Under the pieces are notes generated by a model. The model saw only the letters and a list, made by a program, of their open reading frames with translations. It ran no database searches and was not told where the DNA came from. Below are positions 9,011 through 17,455 of a stretch of 64,000 bases of DNA, piece after piece. Each line of letters opens with the position of its first letter. Position 1 is the first letter of the stretch. A program made the position numbers and the translations under genes. The stretch is taken from positions 1-64,000 of the forward strand of contig JBKDKX010000009.1 in assembly GCA_046344715.1 (NCBI GenBank), given 5' to 3'. The DNA comes from CAZAQK01 sp046344715 (GTDB lineage: Bacteria > Pseudomonadota > Alphaproteobacteria > Rickettsiales > SXRF01).

Positions 9011-9607
9011 ATGAACGCTATATTTGCTGTACTTAGATCTTCTTTGATGCTGCTAGTATGCATTACTTTAATTACTGGTATTGTTTACCCCGTGGTAGTA
9101 ACTGCACTTTCGCAACTTGTATTTTATCATAAGGCAACTGGTAGCCTTATTGAGAGAGATGGCAAGGTGATAGGGTCAGAACTGCTGGGGCAGTATTTTA
9201 CAAAGCCACAGTATTTCTGGGGCAGGCCATCAGCTACCACGCCACCTTATAATGCGGCTGCTTCTGGCGCTTCAAACCTTAGTCCGGCTAATACTAAACT
9301 GCGTGCGGCAATCAACGAACGTATTATGTATCTTAAAAAATCTAATCCGGATAATGACCAGCCTGTTCCGGTAGATTTGGTAACGTCCTCGGCCAGCGGG
9401 CTTGATCCGCATATCAGCATTGCAGCGGCGCAATGGCAGGCTATGCGTGTTGCAAAACATCGCAAAATGAAGACAGAAGATGTCTTAATGCTTATTTATA
9501 AACATTCGGAAGATAGTTTGTTTGGTGTGGTTGGGCAGCCACGTGTCAATGTTTTACATCTGAATTTACGTTTGGATGAATTAAGCCAAGCGGCAAACAC
9601 AAAATAA
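9011..9607 (+). CDS. kdpC: Potassium-transporting ATPase subunit C
   Basis: KdpC (198 residues) with one N-terminal membrane helix (MLLVCITLITGIVYPVVVTA) and a periplasmic domain. Family signatures are GSELLGQYF, YFWGRPSAT and GLDPHISIAAAQWQ. It is needed for assembly of the pump and for high K+ affinity. It follows kdpB by 1 base and is separated from kdpD by about 37 bases. Confidence 0.95.
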   Translation: MNAIFAVLRSSLMLLVCITLITGIVYPVVVTALSQLVFYHKATGSLIERDGKVIGSELLGQYFTKPQYFWGRPSATTPPYNAAASGASNLSPANTKLRAAINERIMYLKKSNPDNDQPVPVDLVTSSASGLDPHISIAAAQWQAMRVAKHRKMKTEDVLMLIYKHSEDSLFGVVGQPRVNVLHLNLRLDELSQAANTK

Positions 9608-9644
9608 GCTTTTTTCCTCAGTAGCATCGTATATATTGGCCGCC

Positions 9645-12344
9645 ATGAATGATGATTCACGCCCAGATCCGGACGAACTGCTAAACCGTATTACTGCGGA
9701 AGAAAATGAAGCGCAGCAGGAAAGCACGCGTGGAAAACTTAAAATTTTCTTTGGTGCTTGTGCAGGCGTAGGTAAAACCTATGCGATGCTTTCTGCGGGC
9801 AAGCAAGCATTGGCTGAGGGCATAGATGTTGTCATTGGCCTTGTGGAAACGCATGGGCGAGAGGAGACCAAGAAACTTTTAGATGGCCTTCCCATCTTAC
9901 CTTACCACGAAGTAAAATATCGCGGCACGTTGATTAAAGAGTTTGATATTGATGCGGCGCTTGCCCGCAAACCACAACTTATCTTACTGGATGAACTGGC
10001 GCATACTAATGCACCTGGTTCGCGTCATCCTAAACGTTGGCAGGATGTACAGGAATTATTGAGTGCTGGTATAAACGTGTTTACCACCATCAACGTGCAA
10101 CATCTTGAAAGCCTGAACGATGTGGTGGCGCGTATTACTGGCATCTGGGTGAAAGAAACGGTGCCGGATGAGGTGTTTGACAAGGCGGATGAAATCTCAC
10201 TGGTGGATATTCCTTCGGAAGAATTGCTCAAACGTCTTAAAGAGGGCAAAGTATATATCGCGCCGGATGCAAAGAAGCGCGCTGCTCAAAATTTCTTCAA
10301 GAAAAGTAACCTGATTGCCCTTCGTGAATTAGCACTCCGCCGTACGGCCGAGCGTGTTGATGCCTTAATGGATGTATATAAGACCCCAGGGGGGGGTGGT
10401 ACTGGCTGGAGTGGTGCCGACAGGATTCTTGTCTGTATAGGTTCCGACCAACTTTCCACCAAATTGGTACGTGTTGCAAAGCGTGTGGCGGGTGGCCTTA
10501 AGGCGCCATGGACAGCAGTTTATGTAGAAAATGAGCGGCACTACCGGTTGAGTAAGGAAGGTCAGGAATCCGTACAGCGTACCATCCGACTTGCGGAGCG
10601 CATGGGTGCAAAGGTTGAAACAATTCAGGGGCACAAGGCATCGCAGGATATTCTGGAATATGCGCGTGCCAATAACATTACCAAGATTGTGGTAGGTAAA
10701 ATCACTCGCCCACGCTGGCGTGAGCTTATTACCGGTACTCTTGCCGATGATATTATGCGTGGTTCAGGTGATATTGACGTTTATGTGGTCACGGGTGATC
10801 AAGAAGAAAACAAAACCGTAAAATCCACTTTTTGGTCAGGTAACGCGCCCTGGCATTATTATATTGCGCCGGTACTTTCGATATTAGCCAGTAGCCTTGC
10901 TTTGCTGCCATTTCAATCGCTGCTGGAGACCATTCATATAGTCATGGTTTATCTGATTGTAATCGTCGCTATTTCTGTGCGGTATGGTCGTGGGCCATCG
11001 GTGCTTACCACTATTCTTGCCGCTTTAAGCCTCAATTTCTTTTTTATCGTGCCGTATTATACGTTTAAAATGGCGCAGGAACATCATTTCATGACATTCC
11101 TGGTGCTGTTGCTTACGGGGATTATTATTGGTGCACAGACTTCGCAGTTACGTATGCAGGTGCTTCATGCTAGAAAGCGAGAGAAGAATTCCTCCTCATT
11201 ATTTACCATGAGCCGCGATCTGAATGCCACGCGTGATAAAGTTGCACTGGCACAGATTGCCGCGCAGCAGATGTCTGATGTATTTGACAGCGATGTATTC
11301 TTGTGGTTGCCAGATAGTAAAGGGCAGTTACAAACCGTGGTGGCTGAGGGGGATATGGATGAAGAATCTATAGATCCAATCCGTGAGGAAAGCGTTGCAG
11401 TCTGGTCATTTACGCACAGGCAGAATGCCGGATTTGGTACGGATACGTTGCCTTCTGCAAAAGCACTCTATGTTCCGCTTGTATCATCCAGTGGTGTGGT
11501 GGGTGTGGTTGGTGCAATGCCGCATGACAGCGATCTGGATGCCTACAGCACGGAAGATGTTGATTTGCTGGAAACGTTCTCAACGATTGCTGCAACTGCG
11601 CTTGATAGGGCGCAGGCCGCTGAAATGGTTGAGCGAACACTGGTGGAAGCAGAAAGTGAGAAACTCCGTAATATCCTGCTATCTTCTGTATCTCATGATT
11701 TACGCACACCGCTTGCGGCCATTACAAGTGCGGCAAGCACATTGTTGATAGAAGGCGAAAAGATCAGCGATGCCTACAAGGGAGAATTGCTGCACTCAAT
11801 TCATGAAGAAGGTGCAAGGCTTGCTAAAATTGTAACTAACCTGCTTGATGTTTCCAGCCTTGAATCAGGCGCGGTAAAGCTTAATAAAGAGCTCTATTTT
11901 ATTGAAGAATTGATTGGCTCTGCACTGATGCGTGTGGAGCAAAGATTTACCCGTCATAAAGTAATCACCAATATTGAAAATGGTTTGCCACTATTGCGGA
12001 TTGATGGATTGCTGATTGAACAAGTCCTTATTAATTTGCTGGAAAATGCTGCAGAATTTACTCCTTCTGGCACCACAGTCAGTGTTTCTGCAACTATGGT
12101 GAAGCCTGACATCCATGTGATGATAGCTGATAATGGCCCTGGTATTCCTCGTGGGGATGAAGAAAAAATATTTGATAAATTTTATGCCAGTGAAAAATCA
12201 GGCAATAAGGGCGGCGGGCTTGGCCTAGCTATTTGCCGTGGCATTGTGCGTGCGCATGGCGGTAAAATATGGGCTCAGAATACGTCGGAAGGTGGCGCAA
12301 TGTTTACGCTTACTCTGCCAATTAAATCGCAGGATGCTGACTAG
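9645..12344 (+). CDS. kdpD: Sensor histidine kinase KdpD
   Basis: The turgor/K+ sensor that in other bacteria phosphorylates KdpE to induce kdpFABC. From the ATG at 9645 it has 899 residues: an N-terminal KdpD domain with Walker A GACAGVGKT (37-45) and Walker B LILLDELAHTNAPG, a universal-stress-protein-like domain beginning ILVCIGSDQ, four membrane helices (about 400-500), a GAF-like domain, and the kinase core with H-box SVSHDLRTPLAAI (His684), N-box NLLENAAEFTPSG and DNGPGIP. A TTG at 9636 would add three residues. No kdpE follows; instead the gene converges with rpoZ and shares the CTAG at its end. The response regulator must be elsewhere, or signalling is altered. Confidence 0.95.
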   Translation: MNDDSRPDPDELLNRITAEENEAQQESTRGKLKIFFGACAGVGKTYAMLSAGKQALAEGIDVVIGLVETHGREETKKLLDGLPILPYHEVKYRGTLIKEFDIDAALARKPQLILLDELAHTNAPGSRHPKRWQDVQELLSAGINVFTTINVQHLESLNDVVARITGIWVKETVPDEVFDKADEISLVDIPSEELLKRLKEGKVYIAPDAKKRAAQNFFKKSNLIALRELALRRTAERVDALMDVYKTPGGGGTGWSGADRILVCIGSDQLSTKLVRVAKRVAGGLKAPWTAVYVENERHYRLSKEGQESVQRTIRLAERMGAKVETIQGHKASQDILEYARANNITKIVVGKITRPRWRELITGTLADDIMRGSGDIDVYVVTGDQEENKTVKSTFWSGNAPWHYYIAPVLSILASSLALLPFQSLLETIHIVMVYLIVIVAISVRYGRGPSVLTTILAALSLNFFFIVPYYTFKMAQEHHFMTFLVLLLTGIIIGAQTSQLRMQVLHARKREKNSSSLFTMSRDLNATRDKVALAQIAAQQMSDVFDSDVFLWLPDSKGQLQTVVAEGDMDEESIDPIREESVAVWSFTHRQNAGFGTDTLPSAKALYVPLVSSSGVVGVVGAMPHDSDLDAYSTEDVDLLETFSTIAATALDRAQAAEMVERTLVEAESEKLRNILLSSVSHDLRTPLAAITSAASTLLIEGEKISDAYKGELLHSIHEEGARLAKIVTNLLDVSSLESGAVKLNKELYFIEELIGSALMRVEQRFTRHKVITNIENGLPLLRIDGLLIEQVLINLLENAAEFTPSGTTVSVSATMVKPDIHVMIADNGPGIPRGDEEKIFDKFYASEKSGNKGGGLGLAICRGIVRAHGGKIWAQNTSEGGAMFTLTLPIKSQDAD

Positions 12345-12742
12345 TCGTCACCAGCAACGTCTTCACCATCGAAAGACATGCCTTCAGCTGGCAGATCATC
12401 TTCAGATGCAGCGGGTTTAATGCTGATATTCTGCGCGGCATCTTTGAACGCTTCTTCGATTTCCGCAGGAATTTCCTCACCAGTGATGAGGAGTTTTTTA
12501 TCAGTAATGTCTGAGATAGGGCGCTTGAAGAAGCTCTGGATCAGCGTTTCCTGCAAATCATCGAGGCTTACGGTGCGGTCTGCAATTTCACGCAATGCCA
12601 CCACGCCATCTTTATCGTTATCACGATCAATGGTGAGCGGGTTGCCAGAGGTAATCTGCTTAGCGCGCTGGGCAGCAATGAGCACCAGTTCAAAACGGTT
12701 TGGGATATGTACAATGCAATCTTCAACGGTTACGCGTGCCAT
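12341..12742 (-). CDS. rpoZ: DNA-directed RNA polymerase omega subunit
   Basis: Omega (133 residues) assists assembly of the beta' subunit. The N-terminus MARVTVEDCIVHIPNRFELV and the following LIAAQRAKQI are diagnostic. The tail after residue 75 is acidic and longer than in E. coli, as is usual in alphaproteobacteria. AAGGAG lies 10 bases before the ATG. The gene stands alone and divergent from lipA; the usual neighbour spoT is not seen in this window. Confidence 0.95.
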   Translation of the reverse strand: MARVTVEDCIVHIPNRFELVLIAAQRAKQITSGNPLTIDRDNDKDGVVALREIADRTVSLDDLQETLIQSFFKRPISDITDKKLLITGEEIPAEIEEAFKDAAQNISIKPAASEDDLPAEGMSFDGEDVAGDD

Positions 12743-12829
12743 GGGTCATTTGCTCCTTGCAATTGGGCGGATTTTCTGGAAAATCAGCTTCTAAAGCATT
12801 TTACATGTGAAAACAAGCAGAATTATCAT

Positions 12830-13750
12830 ATGGCCGACGTACATAACATGTTGGAAAAGAATAATAAGCGCCTGCCAAAGCCGGATTGGATACGGGTAAA
12901 AGTGCCTGCCTCCAAGGTATTTAAGGAAACTCAGGACGTTATCCACAAGCTCAGACTCAACACCGTGTGTGAGGAAGCAGCCTGTCCGAATATCGGTGAA
13001 TGCTGGTCTCAGAAACATGCCACCGTGATGATCATGGGTGATACCTGCACCCGTGCCTGTGCGTTTTGTAATGTGAAAACCGGCGTGCCGGGTGCGCTGA
13101 ATCCGCATGAACCAGAGAATTTAGCACAGGCGATTGCTGAGCTTGGCCTGCACCATGTGGTGATTACTTCCGTTGACCGTGATGATCTGGAGGATGGCGG
13201 CGCCAACCATTTTGCAGAGTGCATCGCCGCCCTGCGCAAACGCGCACCGAACACTACCATCGAAGTGCTGACGCCGGACTTCCTGCGCAAGCCAAACGGC
13301 GTGGAGATTGTCACCAAGGCAAGGCCGGATGTGTATAACCACAATATCGAAACCGTGCCGAGGCTATATAAAACTATCCGCCCAGGTGCGCGTTACTTCA
13401 ATTCGTTGCATCTTCTGAAGACCGTGAAGGAAATTGACCCGAGCATTTTTACCAAATCCGGCATTATGGTTGGTTTAGGGGAAACCAAGGAAGAAGTGCT
13501 GCAGGTGATGGATGATTTGCGCTCTGCCGATGTGGATTTCATGACCATCGGCCAATATCTGCAACCCACACCTGCACATGCAGCGGTGGAGCGGTATGTT
13601 ACTCCCGATGAATTTGAATATTACGCGCGTCAGGCAAAGGCGAGGGGATTCTTAATGGTGTCCTCCACGCCACTTACACGCTCCAGCTACCATGCGGGTG
13701 ATGATTTTGCAAAAATGCGTGAAGCGCGCAACCAGCAACTTAATCAATGA
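12830..13750 (+). CDS. lipA: Lipoyl synthase
   Basis: Radical-SAM enzyme that inserts two sulfurs into octanoyl-lipoyl domains. Both iron-sulfur sites are visible: CEEAACPNIGEC (C-x4-C-x5-C, auxiliary cluster) and CTRACAFC (C-x3-C-x2-C, SAM cluster). The C-terminal motif SSTPLTRSSYHAG supplies the serine ligand of the auxiliary cluster (R-S-S-Y). The ATG at 12830 (MADVHNMLEK) gives 306 residues, a normal length; the frame is open further upstream, but those residues do not resemble LipA. The stop overlaps the next start in ATGA. Confidence 0.97.
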   Translation: MADVHNMLEKNNKRLPKPDWIRVKVPASKVFKETQDVIHKLRLNTVCEEAACPNIGECWSQKHATVMIMGDTCTRACAFCNVKTGVPGALNPHEPENLAQAIAELGLHHVVITSVDRDDLEDGGANHFAECIAALRKRAPNTTIEVLTPDFLRKPNGVEIVTKARPDVYNHNIETVPRLYKTIRPGARYFNSLHLLKTVKEIDPSIFTKSGIMVGLGETKEEVLQVMDDLRSADVDFMTIGQYLQPTPAHAAVERYVTPDEFEYYARQAKARGFLMVSSTPLTRSSYHAGDDFAKMREARNQQLNQ

Positions 13751-14439
13751 GTAACCACCATCACGAACACCATAATGCTTCGCCCGCTGGTTTGCGGGAT
13801 TTTGTCATCGGCATGTCAGATGGGCTTACGGTGCCGTTTGCGCTGGCGGCTGGGCTTGCCGGTGCTGTTGATACCACTACACTTATCGTCACTGCCGGTG
13901 TGGCGGAGATTGCCGCTGGTGCTATCGCCATGGGTCTTGGCGGGTATCTTGGCGCAAAAACTGAAAAAGAACATTACGATGCTGAGCGTAAGCGCGAATT
14001 CCGCGAGGTGGAGTGTGTCCCACATGTGGAAGCTAAGGAATGTGCTGATATTCTGGTGGAGTTTGGTGTGCCGGAAGATAAGGTGGCGGCAGTGGTAGAG
14101 GGTATCCAGCGTAACCCAACCAAATGGGTGGATTTCATGATGCGTTTTGAACTAGGACTGGAAAACCCTGATCCAAGCCGACTCTATAAAAGCCCACTAA
14201 TCATCGGTGGAGCGTATGTACTTGGCGGTACACTGCCACTGATACCATACATTCTTATCCCAGACCCAATGGAAGCCCTGGTTGTTTCGTCTGCGGTAAG
14301 CCTTGTAGCGCTTTTTGCATTCGGTGCGTTTAAGGGATACTTCACTGGCCAGAAAATGCTGAAATCTGCCTTGCAAACCACTGCCATTGGTGCAGCGGCG
14401 GCCATTGCTGCATTTTCTATCGCGGGATTAATCAGTTAA
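13747..14439 (+). CDS. VIT/CCC1-family iron or manganese transporter
   Basis: A 230-residue membrane protein of the VIT1/CCC1 family, which exports or stores Fe2+/Mn2+. It starts with a His-rich tail (MSNHHHEHH), followed by the family motif FVIGMSDGLTVPFALAAGLAG, a second helix with AEIAAGAIAMGLGGYLGAK, a soluble Glu-rich metal-binding helical region (EKEHYDAERKREFREVE), and three further helices. Its start overlaps the lipA stop, so it probably shares the lipA transcript; LipA needs iron-sulfur clusters, but a functional link is only inferred. Confidence 0.88.
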   Translation: MSNHHHEHHNASPAGLRDFVIGMSDGLTVPFALAAGLAGAVDTTTLIVTAGVAEIAAGAIAMGLGGYLGAKTEKEHYDAERKREFREVECVPHVEAKECADILVEFGVPEDKVAAVVEGIQRNPTKWVDFMMRFELGLENPDPSRLYKSPLIIGGAYVLGGTLPLIPYILIPDPMEALVVSSAVSLVALFAFGAFKGYFTGQKMLKSALQTTAIGAAAAIAAFSIAGLIS

Positions 14440-14463
14440 TAACCTGAATTGCCTATTATCCCT

Positions 14464-14583
14464 GTCATACCGGCGAAGGCCGGTATCCACCTTGGATGTA
14501 AGGGTTTGAAGTTGCTGTAATAAGGATTATCATGTGCTGACGCAATTTTTGGAAATATGGATTCCGGCCTACGCCGGAATGAC
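14464..14583. repeat. 120-bp element with 26-bp inverted terminal repeats
   Basis: The left end 14464-14489 and the reverse complement of the right end 14558-14583 agree at 23 of 26 positions (consensus begins GTCAT[AT]CCGGCG). Each end is itself a short dyad, TACCGGC/GCCGGTA or ATTCCGGC/GCCGGAAT. The interior of about 68 bp has no frame. The layout resembles small non-autonomous repeats such as the neisserial dRS3/NEMIS type. A related element occurs at 41907-41984. Confidence 0.7.
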
Positions 14584-14605
14584 AAATGTAAAATAAAGAG
14601 AGAAT

Positions 14606-15049
14606 ATGCCAAGCAACTGGATATATTTTATTGCGCTGCTCCTGCTGCTGGCCTTTGTGATTGTGTTTGCACATACGGATTATTTTGCGCTTTGGCTTTG
14701 GTCGAACGGGCAAGAGGCCGCGTATTATAAATTCATAGAAATGCAGCAAAGCGCCCAGTTCAAGGAATTTCTTGGCAGCTATTCGTTGCCAGTATTTCTG
14801 GTGACCGCTTTTATGTATTGGCTCAGTGATGACGATGAAAAAGATATAGAGAAACAATTCATGCTTTTGCCAATGGCCTACATACCATTTTCACTGATTG
14901 GGCATGTGTTGGTAACTGGCGGTGAATTTAACACATCTTTGCTATGGACGCATCCTTTGGTGATCATTCCAGCCGGATATTTATACATATTCCCGTGGGT
15001 TATTTTTGTACGCGTGTTCTGCAAATTGCGGCTGGTGATTGAATCATGA
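14606..15049 (+). CDS. Uncharacterised membrane protein (147 residues)
   Basis: I do not recognise the family. It shows four hydrophobic segments (about 5-21, 60-75, 88-105, 115-140) and an acidic loop DDDEKDIEKQF. AGAGAGAAT precedes the ATG. Its stop overlaps the start of the next membrane gene in ATGA, so the two are likely made together and could form a complex. It follows the 120-bp repeat element. Confidence 0.6.
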   Translation: MPSNWIYFIALLLLLAFVIVFAHTDYFALWLWSNGQEAAYYKFIEMQQSAQFKEFLGSYSLPVFLVTAFMYWLSDDDEKDIEKQFMLLPMAYIPFSLIGHVLVTGGEFNTSLLWTHPLVIIPAGYLYIFPWVIFVRVFCKLRLVIES

Positions 15050-15477
15050 CGCTTAGACGCTGGTATCTTGTCATGCTGTTTATGCCGCTGATTTTTCCGG
15101 CACTTGCTTTTATGGCGGCTGGAATATGGGGCTATGAAGCAGTGATGGTAGGCATAGGGATGTTACTGCGCTTCTTAATAATATGCTCAATGATTGGCGG
15201 TGTTCCGTATTTTTTCTTTGCGCTTGGTGTGTTGTGGTGGTGCAGGAAAAAAACAGCACAGGAAATAAAAAAAGCCAGCTGGTGGCTGCCGTGGATATTT
15301 ACACCGTTGTGTGGCGTATTTTTTGCTATTGCTTTTAACCTGGAGCATCCTAATGGTGATGCTGTGGAAGGAGCATTACTTATGGCAATATTTTGTGTGC
15401 CTGTGGGCTTTATTTATGTGTTTTTTGTGCATATGCTGACCGGCATAGCAAAAAAGATAAAGATCATAACAATATAA
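15046..15477 (+). CDS. Uncharacterised membrane protein (143 residues)
   Basis: Four predicted membrane helices (about 7-25, 35-60, 80-97, 110-130) and a short basic loop RKKTAQEIKKASW between the second and third. No recognised motif. It overlaps the preceding gene by 4 bases and is followed after 1 base by the RatA/COQ10 gene, so it belongs to the same transcription unit. Function unknown. Confidence 0.6.
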   Translation: MTLRRWYLVMLFMPLIFPALAFMAAGIWGYEAVMVGIGMLLRFLIICSMIGGVPYFFFALGVLWWCRKKTAQEIKKASWWLPWIFTPLCGVFFAIAFNLEHPNGDAVEGALLMAIFCVPVGFIYVFFVHMLTGIAKKIKIITI

Positions 15478-15478
15478 C

Positions 15479-15937
15479 GTGCCGACACATAGCGATTCAC
15501 AGACCTCACCATACACCCCAAAGCAACTGTTCATAATGGTTGCGGATGTTGAACGTTATCCCGAGTTTCTGCCGTGGTGCAGGGCAGCGCGCATACTTGA
15601 GCGTGGTGAGAATGAAATGCTGGCGGAGCTTATCATCAGTTTTAATCATCTTACAGAACGATATACGTCGCGTGTGGAATTACATCCACAGGCAGAGGCT
15701 GGAGCGGCTTCTATTGATGTAACCATGACCAAAGGACCCTTTGAGCATCTGGTGAATCGCTGGCGGTTTATACCGCTTGCATCGGGCGGCACGCAGATAG
15801 ATTTTTATTTGGACTTCAAGTTCCGTTCTAAATTGCTGGAGAAGCTGATAGGTTCGGTGTTTACACGTGCGACGGAGAAAATGGTGTCTGCCTTCAAGCA
15901 GCGTGCCGATGTGTTGTACGGTGTGAAAGATTTATGA
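15479..15937 (+). CDS. RatA/COQ10-type ubiquinone-binding START-domain protein
   Basis: A 152-residue single-domain protein of the polyketide cyclase/COQ10 family, whose members bind ubiquinone or act in respiratory chain function; the E. coli relative was named RatA. Diagnostic segments are MVADVERYPEFLPWC at the start of the domain, the strand VTMTKGPFEHLVNRWRF and the C-terminal helix FTRATEKMVSAFKQRA. The start is a GTG at 15479, 1 base after the preceding stop. Finding it a few genes after lipA fits the usual alphaproteobacterial order. The gene overlaps the next by 4 bases. Confidence 0.88.
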   Translation: MPTHSDSQTSPYTPKQLFIMVADVERYPEFLPWCRAARILERGENEMLAELIISFNHLTERYTSRVELHPQAEAGAASIDVTMTKGPFEHLVNRWRFIPLASGGTQIDFYLDFKFRSKLLEKLIGSVFTRATEKMVSAFKQRADVLYGVKDL

Positions 15938-16368
15938 CGCTATTTCTCATCGTCATCGTGCTGATTTCAATACTGACTGCCGGATCATACTGGTTCTGCT
16001 GGCAGGACATTCTGCGTGGCCGACCGAATATTCTTTCCATGCGACAAATCACTTTAATTATGGATAGAAACAAGCTGGACGCTATATTTGGCAGGCACCA
16101 GCCAGATTTTTATTATACGCTGACACCGGAAATGCTTGCGGCATTAGTGCGTTCACGCAAATTTTTTGTGTATAGTGAAATTGCAGCGGAAGTGGTGTGT
16201 TTTATTGGGGCGTATCGGTATCTCACCGGTGCGGCATCACTGGAAACGGTATGGGTATTTATTCTGCTTGCGGCGATTTGTGAAGGTATTGATATATGGA
16301 TGTCGATAACTCTTATCCGCAAATACTGGTATCAGATTGAAGAAGAAATGGGCGGTGGGTTTGATTAA
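15934..16368 (+). CDS. Small membrane protein (144 residues)
   Basis: Three membrane segments are visible (residues 2-20, about 78-98 and 104-125), separated by a charged region with FGRHQPDFYYTLTPEML. No family is recognised. It is translationally coupled to the RatA-like gene through an ATGA overlap. Its last 56 bases overlap the end of the convergent gene at 16313-17455, unusual for this window. Confidence 0.55.
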   Translation: MTLFLIVIVLISILTAGSYWFCWQDILRGRPNILSMRQITLIMDRNKLDAIFGRHQPDFYYTLTPEMLAALVRSRKFFVYSEIAAEVVCFIGAYRYLTGAASLETVWVFILLAAICEGIDIWMSITLIRKYWYQIEEEMGGGFD

Positions 16369-17455
16369 CATGCAGTGCGAAGGCACTATTTTCTGTAATT
16401 TCCGGTAAGTCGCTACGATGTCCAAACGCATGTAAAAGCCAGCCCAGCTCATAGCTGCGGCATTCCTTGCGGATGGTAAGGTTCTCTGGCAGGTCATGAC
16501 GGTTTGAGCTTTGTATAACGCAATGATACACCGAGCGTAACCCACGCTTTATTTTGCTATCCAATTCGCTGCTTCGCGCAATAGATCGGTAAATCATGCC
16601 CAGCTCTGGCAGCAACATTGGATGTTGTAAATCATTATTTCCTAAAAGCCAGTTGAATCCCTGAATAATTGAACGTTTTGCTCCAAGGATATTACGCTCT
16701 GCCGCAGGAAATAAAAACAATGCTGCCATGCCGTGTTGGTGTACCGAATAAAACTCGTATTGGTCTACAACAACGCCTGAAGGCGCATGATAAAACCACG
16801 GCCACTCGCCATTTGCACCTTGCTTCATTAGCATGGTCATGGTGGCGTTATCGGCGATATCACTTGCTTCTGCTACGTCAAATATTTTCCCGTAATGATA
16901 ACAGGCGGTAATCAAATATGTCTGCGCGGCGAAAGAAGCAAAATCTTGTCTGATTCCTACGGCACTATTACGAAACAGACCAGATGCAGTGAGGAAGTAT
17001 TGCTTGATGCGTTTGTAAAATAGGGGGGATTCTGCATCAAAATCAGTACAACCTTTATCTTTTTGCGCGCAAATACCGCTGAGTATCATGCCTATGTCTT
17101 GTGCGGTGAAATGTGCCCATTGCTTTTGATTTCTTATAAATGCCCGCACAGATTCTGGTATGGTCTCGCCAAGTTCTGCTCCAGCCCACAGTGCCATACC
17201 ATAGGCATAAGGCGGCATCGGGTATGCACCCAATAATGATACATTGTGCTGGTATATGCTGCGCAAATCATAATCGGTAACGCCAGCTTTTGCTAATCCA
17301 AGCAATACATTGAGCGTATAAAACACATCGCCCGCAGGTATGGATTCATTCGGGTTTTCACGGCCATCAAGATGATAGATAGTTGACCATCTATGCTTAT
17401 CTGGCATCCAGCAGTTTGCAAGGCCGCGCAGGGCATAAGGTGTTATCAGGTTCAT
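16313..17455 (-). CDS. Uncharacterised polysaccharide-locus protein, probable all-helical toroid
   Basis: This 380-residue soluble protein has repeating helical pairs rich in Trp, Tyr and Gly, including GEWPWFYHAPSG, VHQHGMAALFLF and ELGWLLHAFGH. The pattern suggests an alpha/alpha toroid, as in glycoside hydrolases, C5-epimerases and polysaccharide lyases, but no catalytic signature is certain. There is no signal peptide. It is the last gene of the polysaccharide operon, and its ATG overlaps the stop of the UDP-sugar dehydrogenase gene. A role in modifying the glycan is inferred from context alone. Confidence 0.6.
   Translation of the reverse strand: MNLITPYALRGLANCWMPDKHRWSTIYHLDGRENPNESIPAGDVFYTLNVLLGLAKAGVTDYDLRSIYQHNVSLLGAYPMPPYAYGMALWAGAELGETIPESVRAFIRNQKQWAHFTAQDIGMILSGICAQKDKGCTDFDAESPLFYKRIKQYFLTASGLFRNSAVGIRQDFASFAAQTYLITACYHYGKIFDVAEASDIADNATMTMLMKQGANGEWPWFYHAPSGVVVDQYEFYSVHQHGMAALFLFPAAERNILGAKRSIIQGFNWLLGNNDLQHPMLLPELGMIYRSIARSSELDSKIKRGLRSVYHCVIQSSNRHDLPENLTIRKECRSYELGWLLHAFGHRSDLPEITENSAFALHVNQTHRPFLLQSDTSICG

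Noticed and set aside
14465..14857. 130-codon minus-strand frame overlapping the repeat element and the membrane gene at 14606
   Set aside because: It reads through the inverted-repeat element and is antisense to a membrane-protein frame that is coupled to its downstream neighbour by ATGA; the composition is that of a shadow frame.
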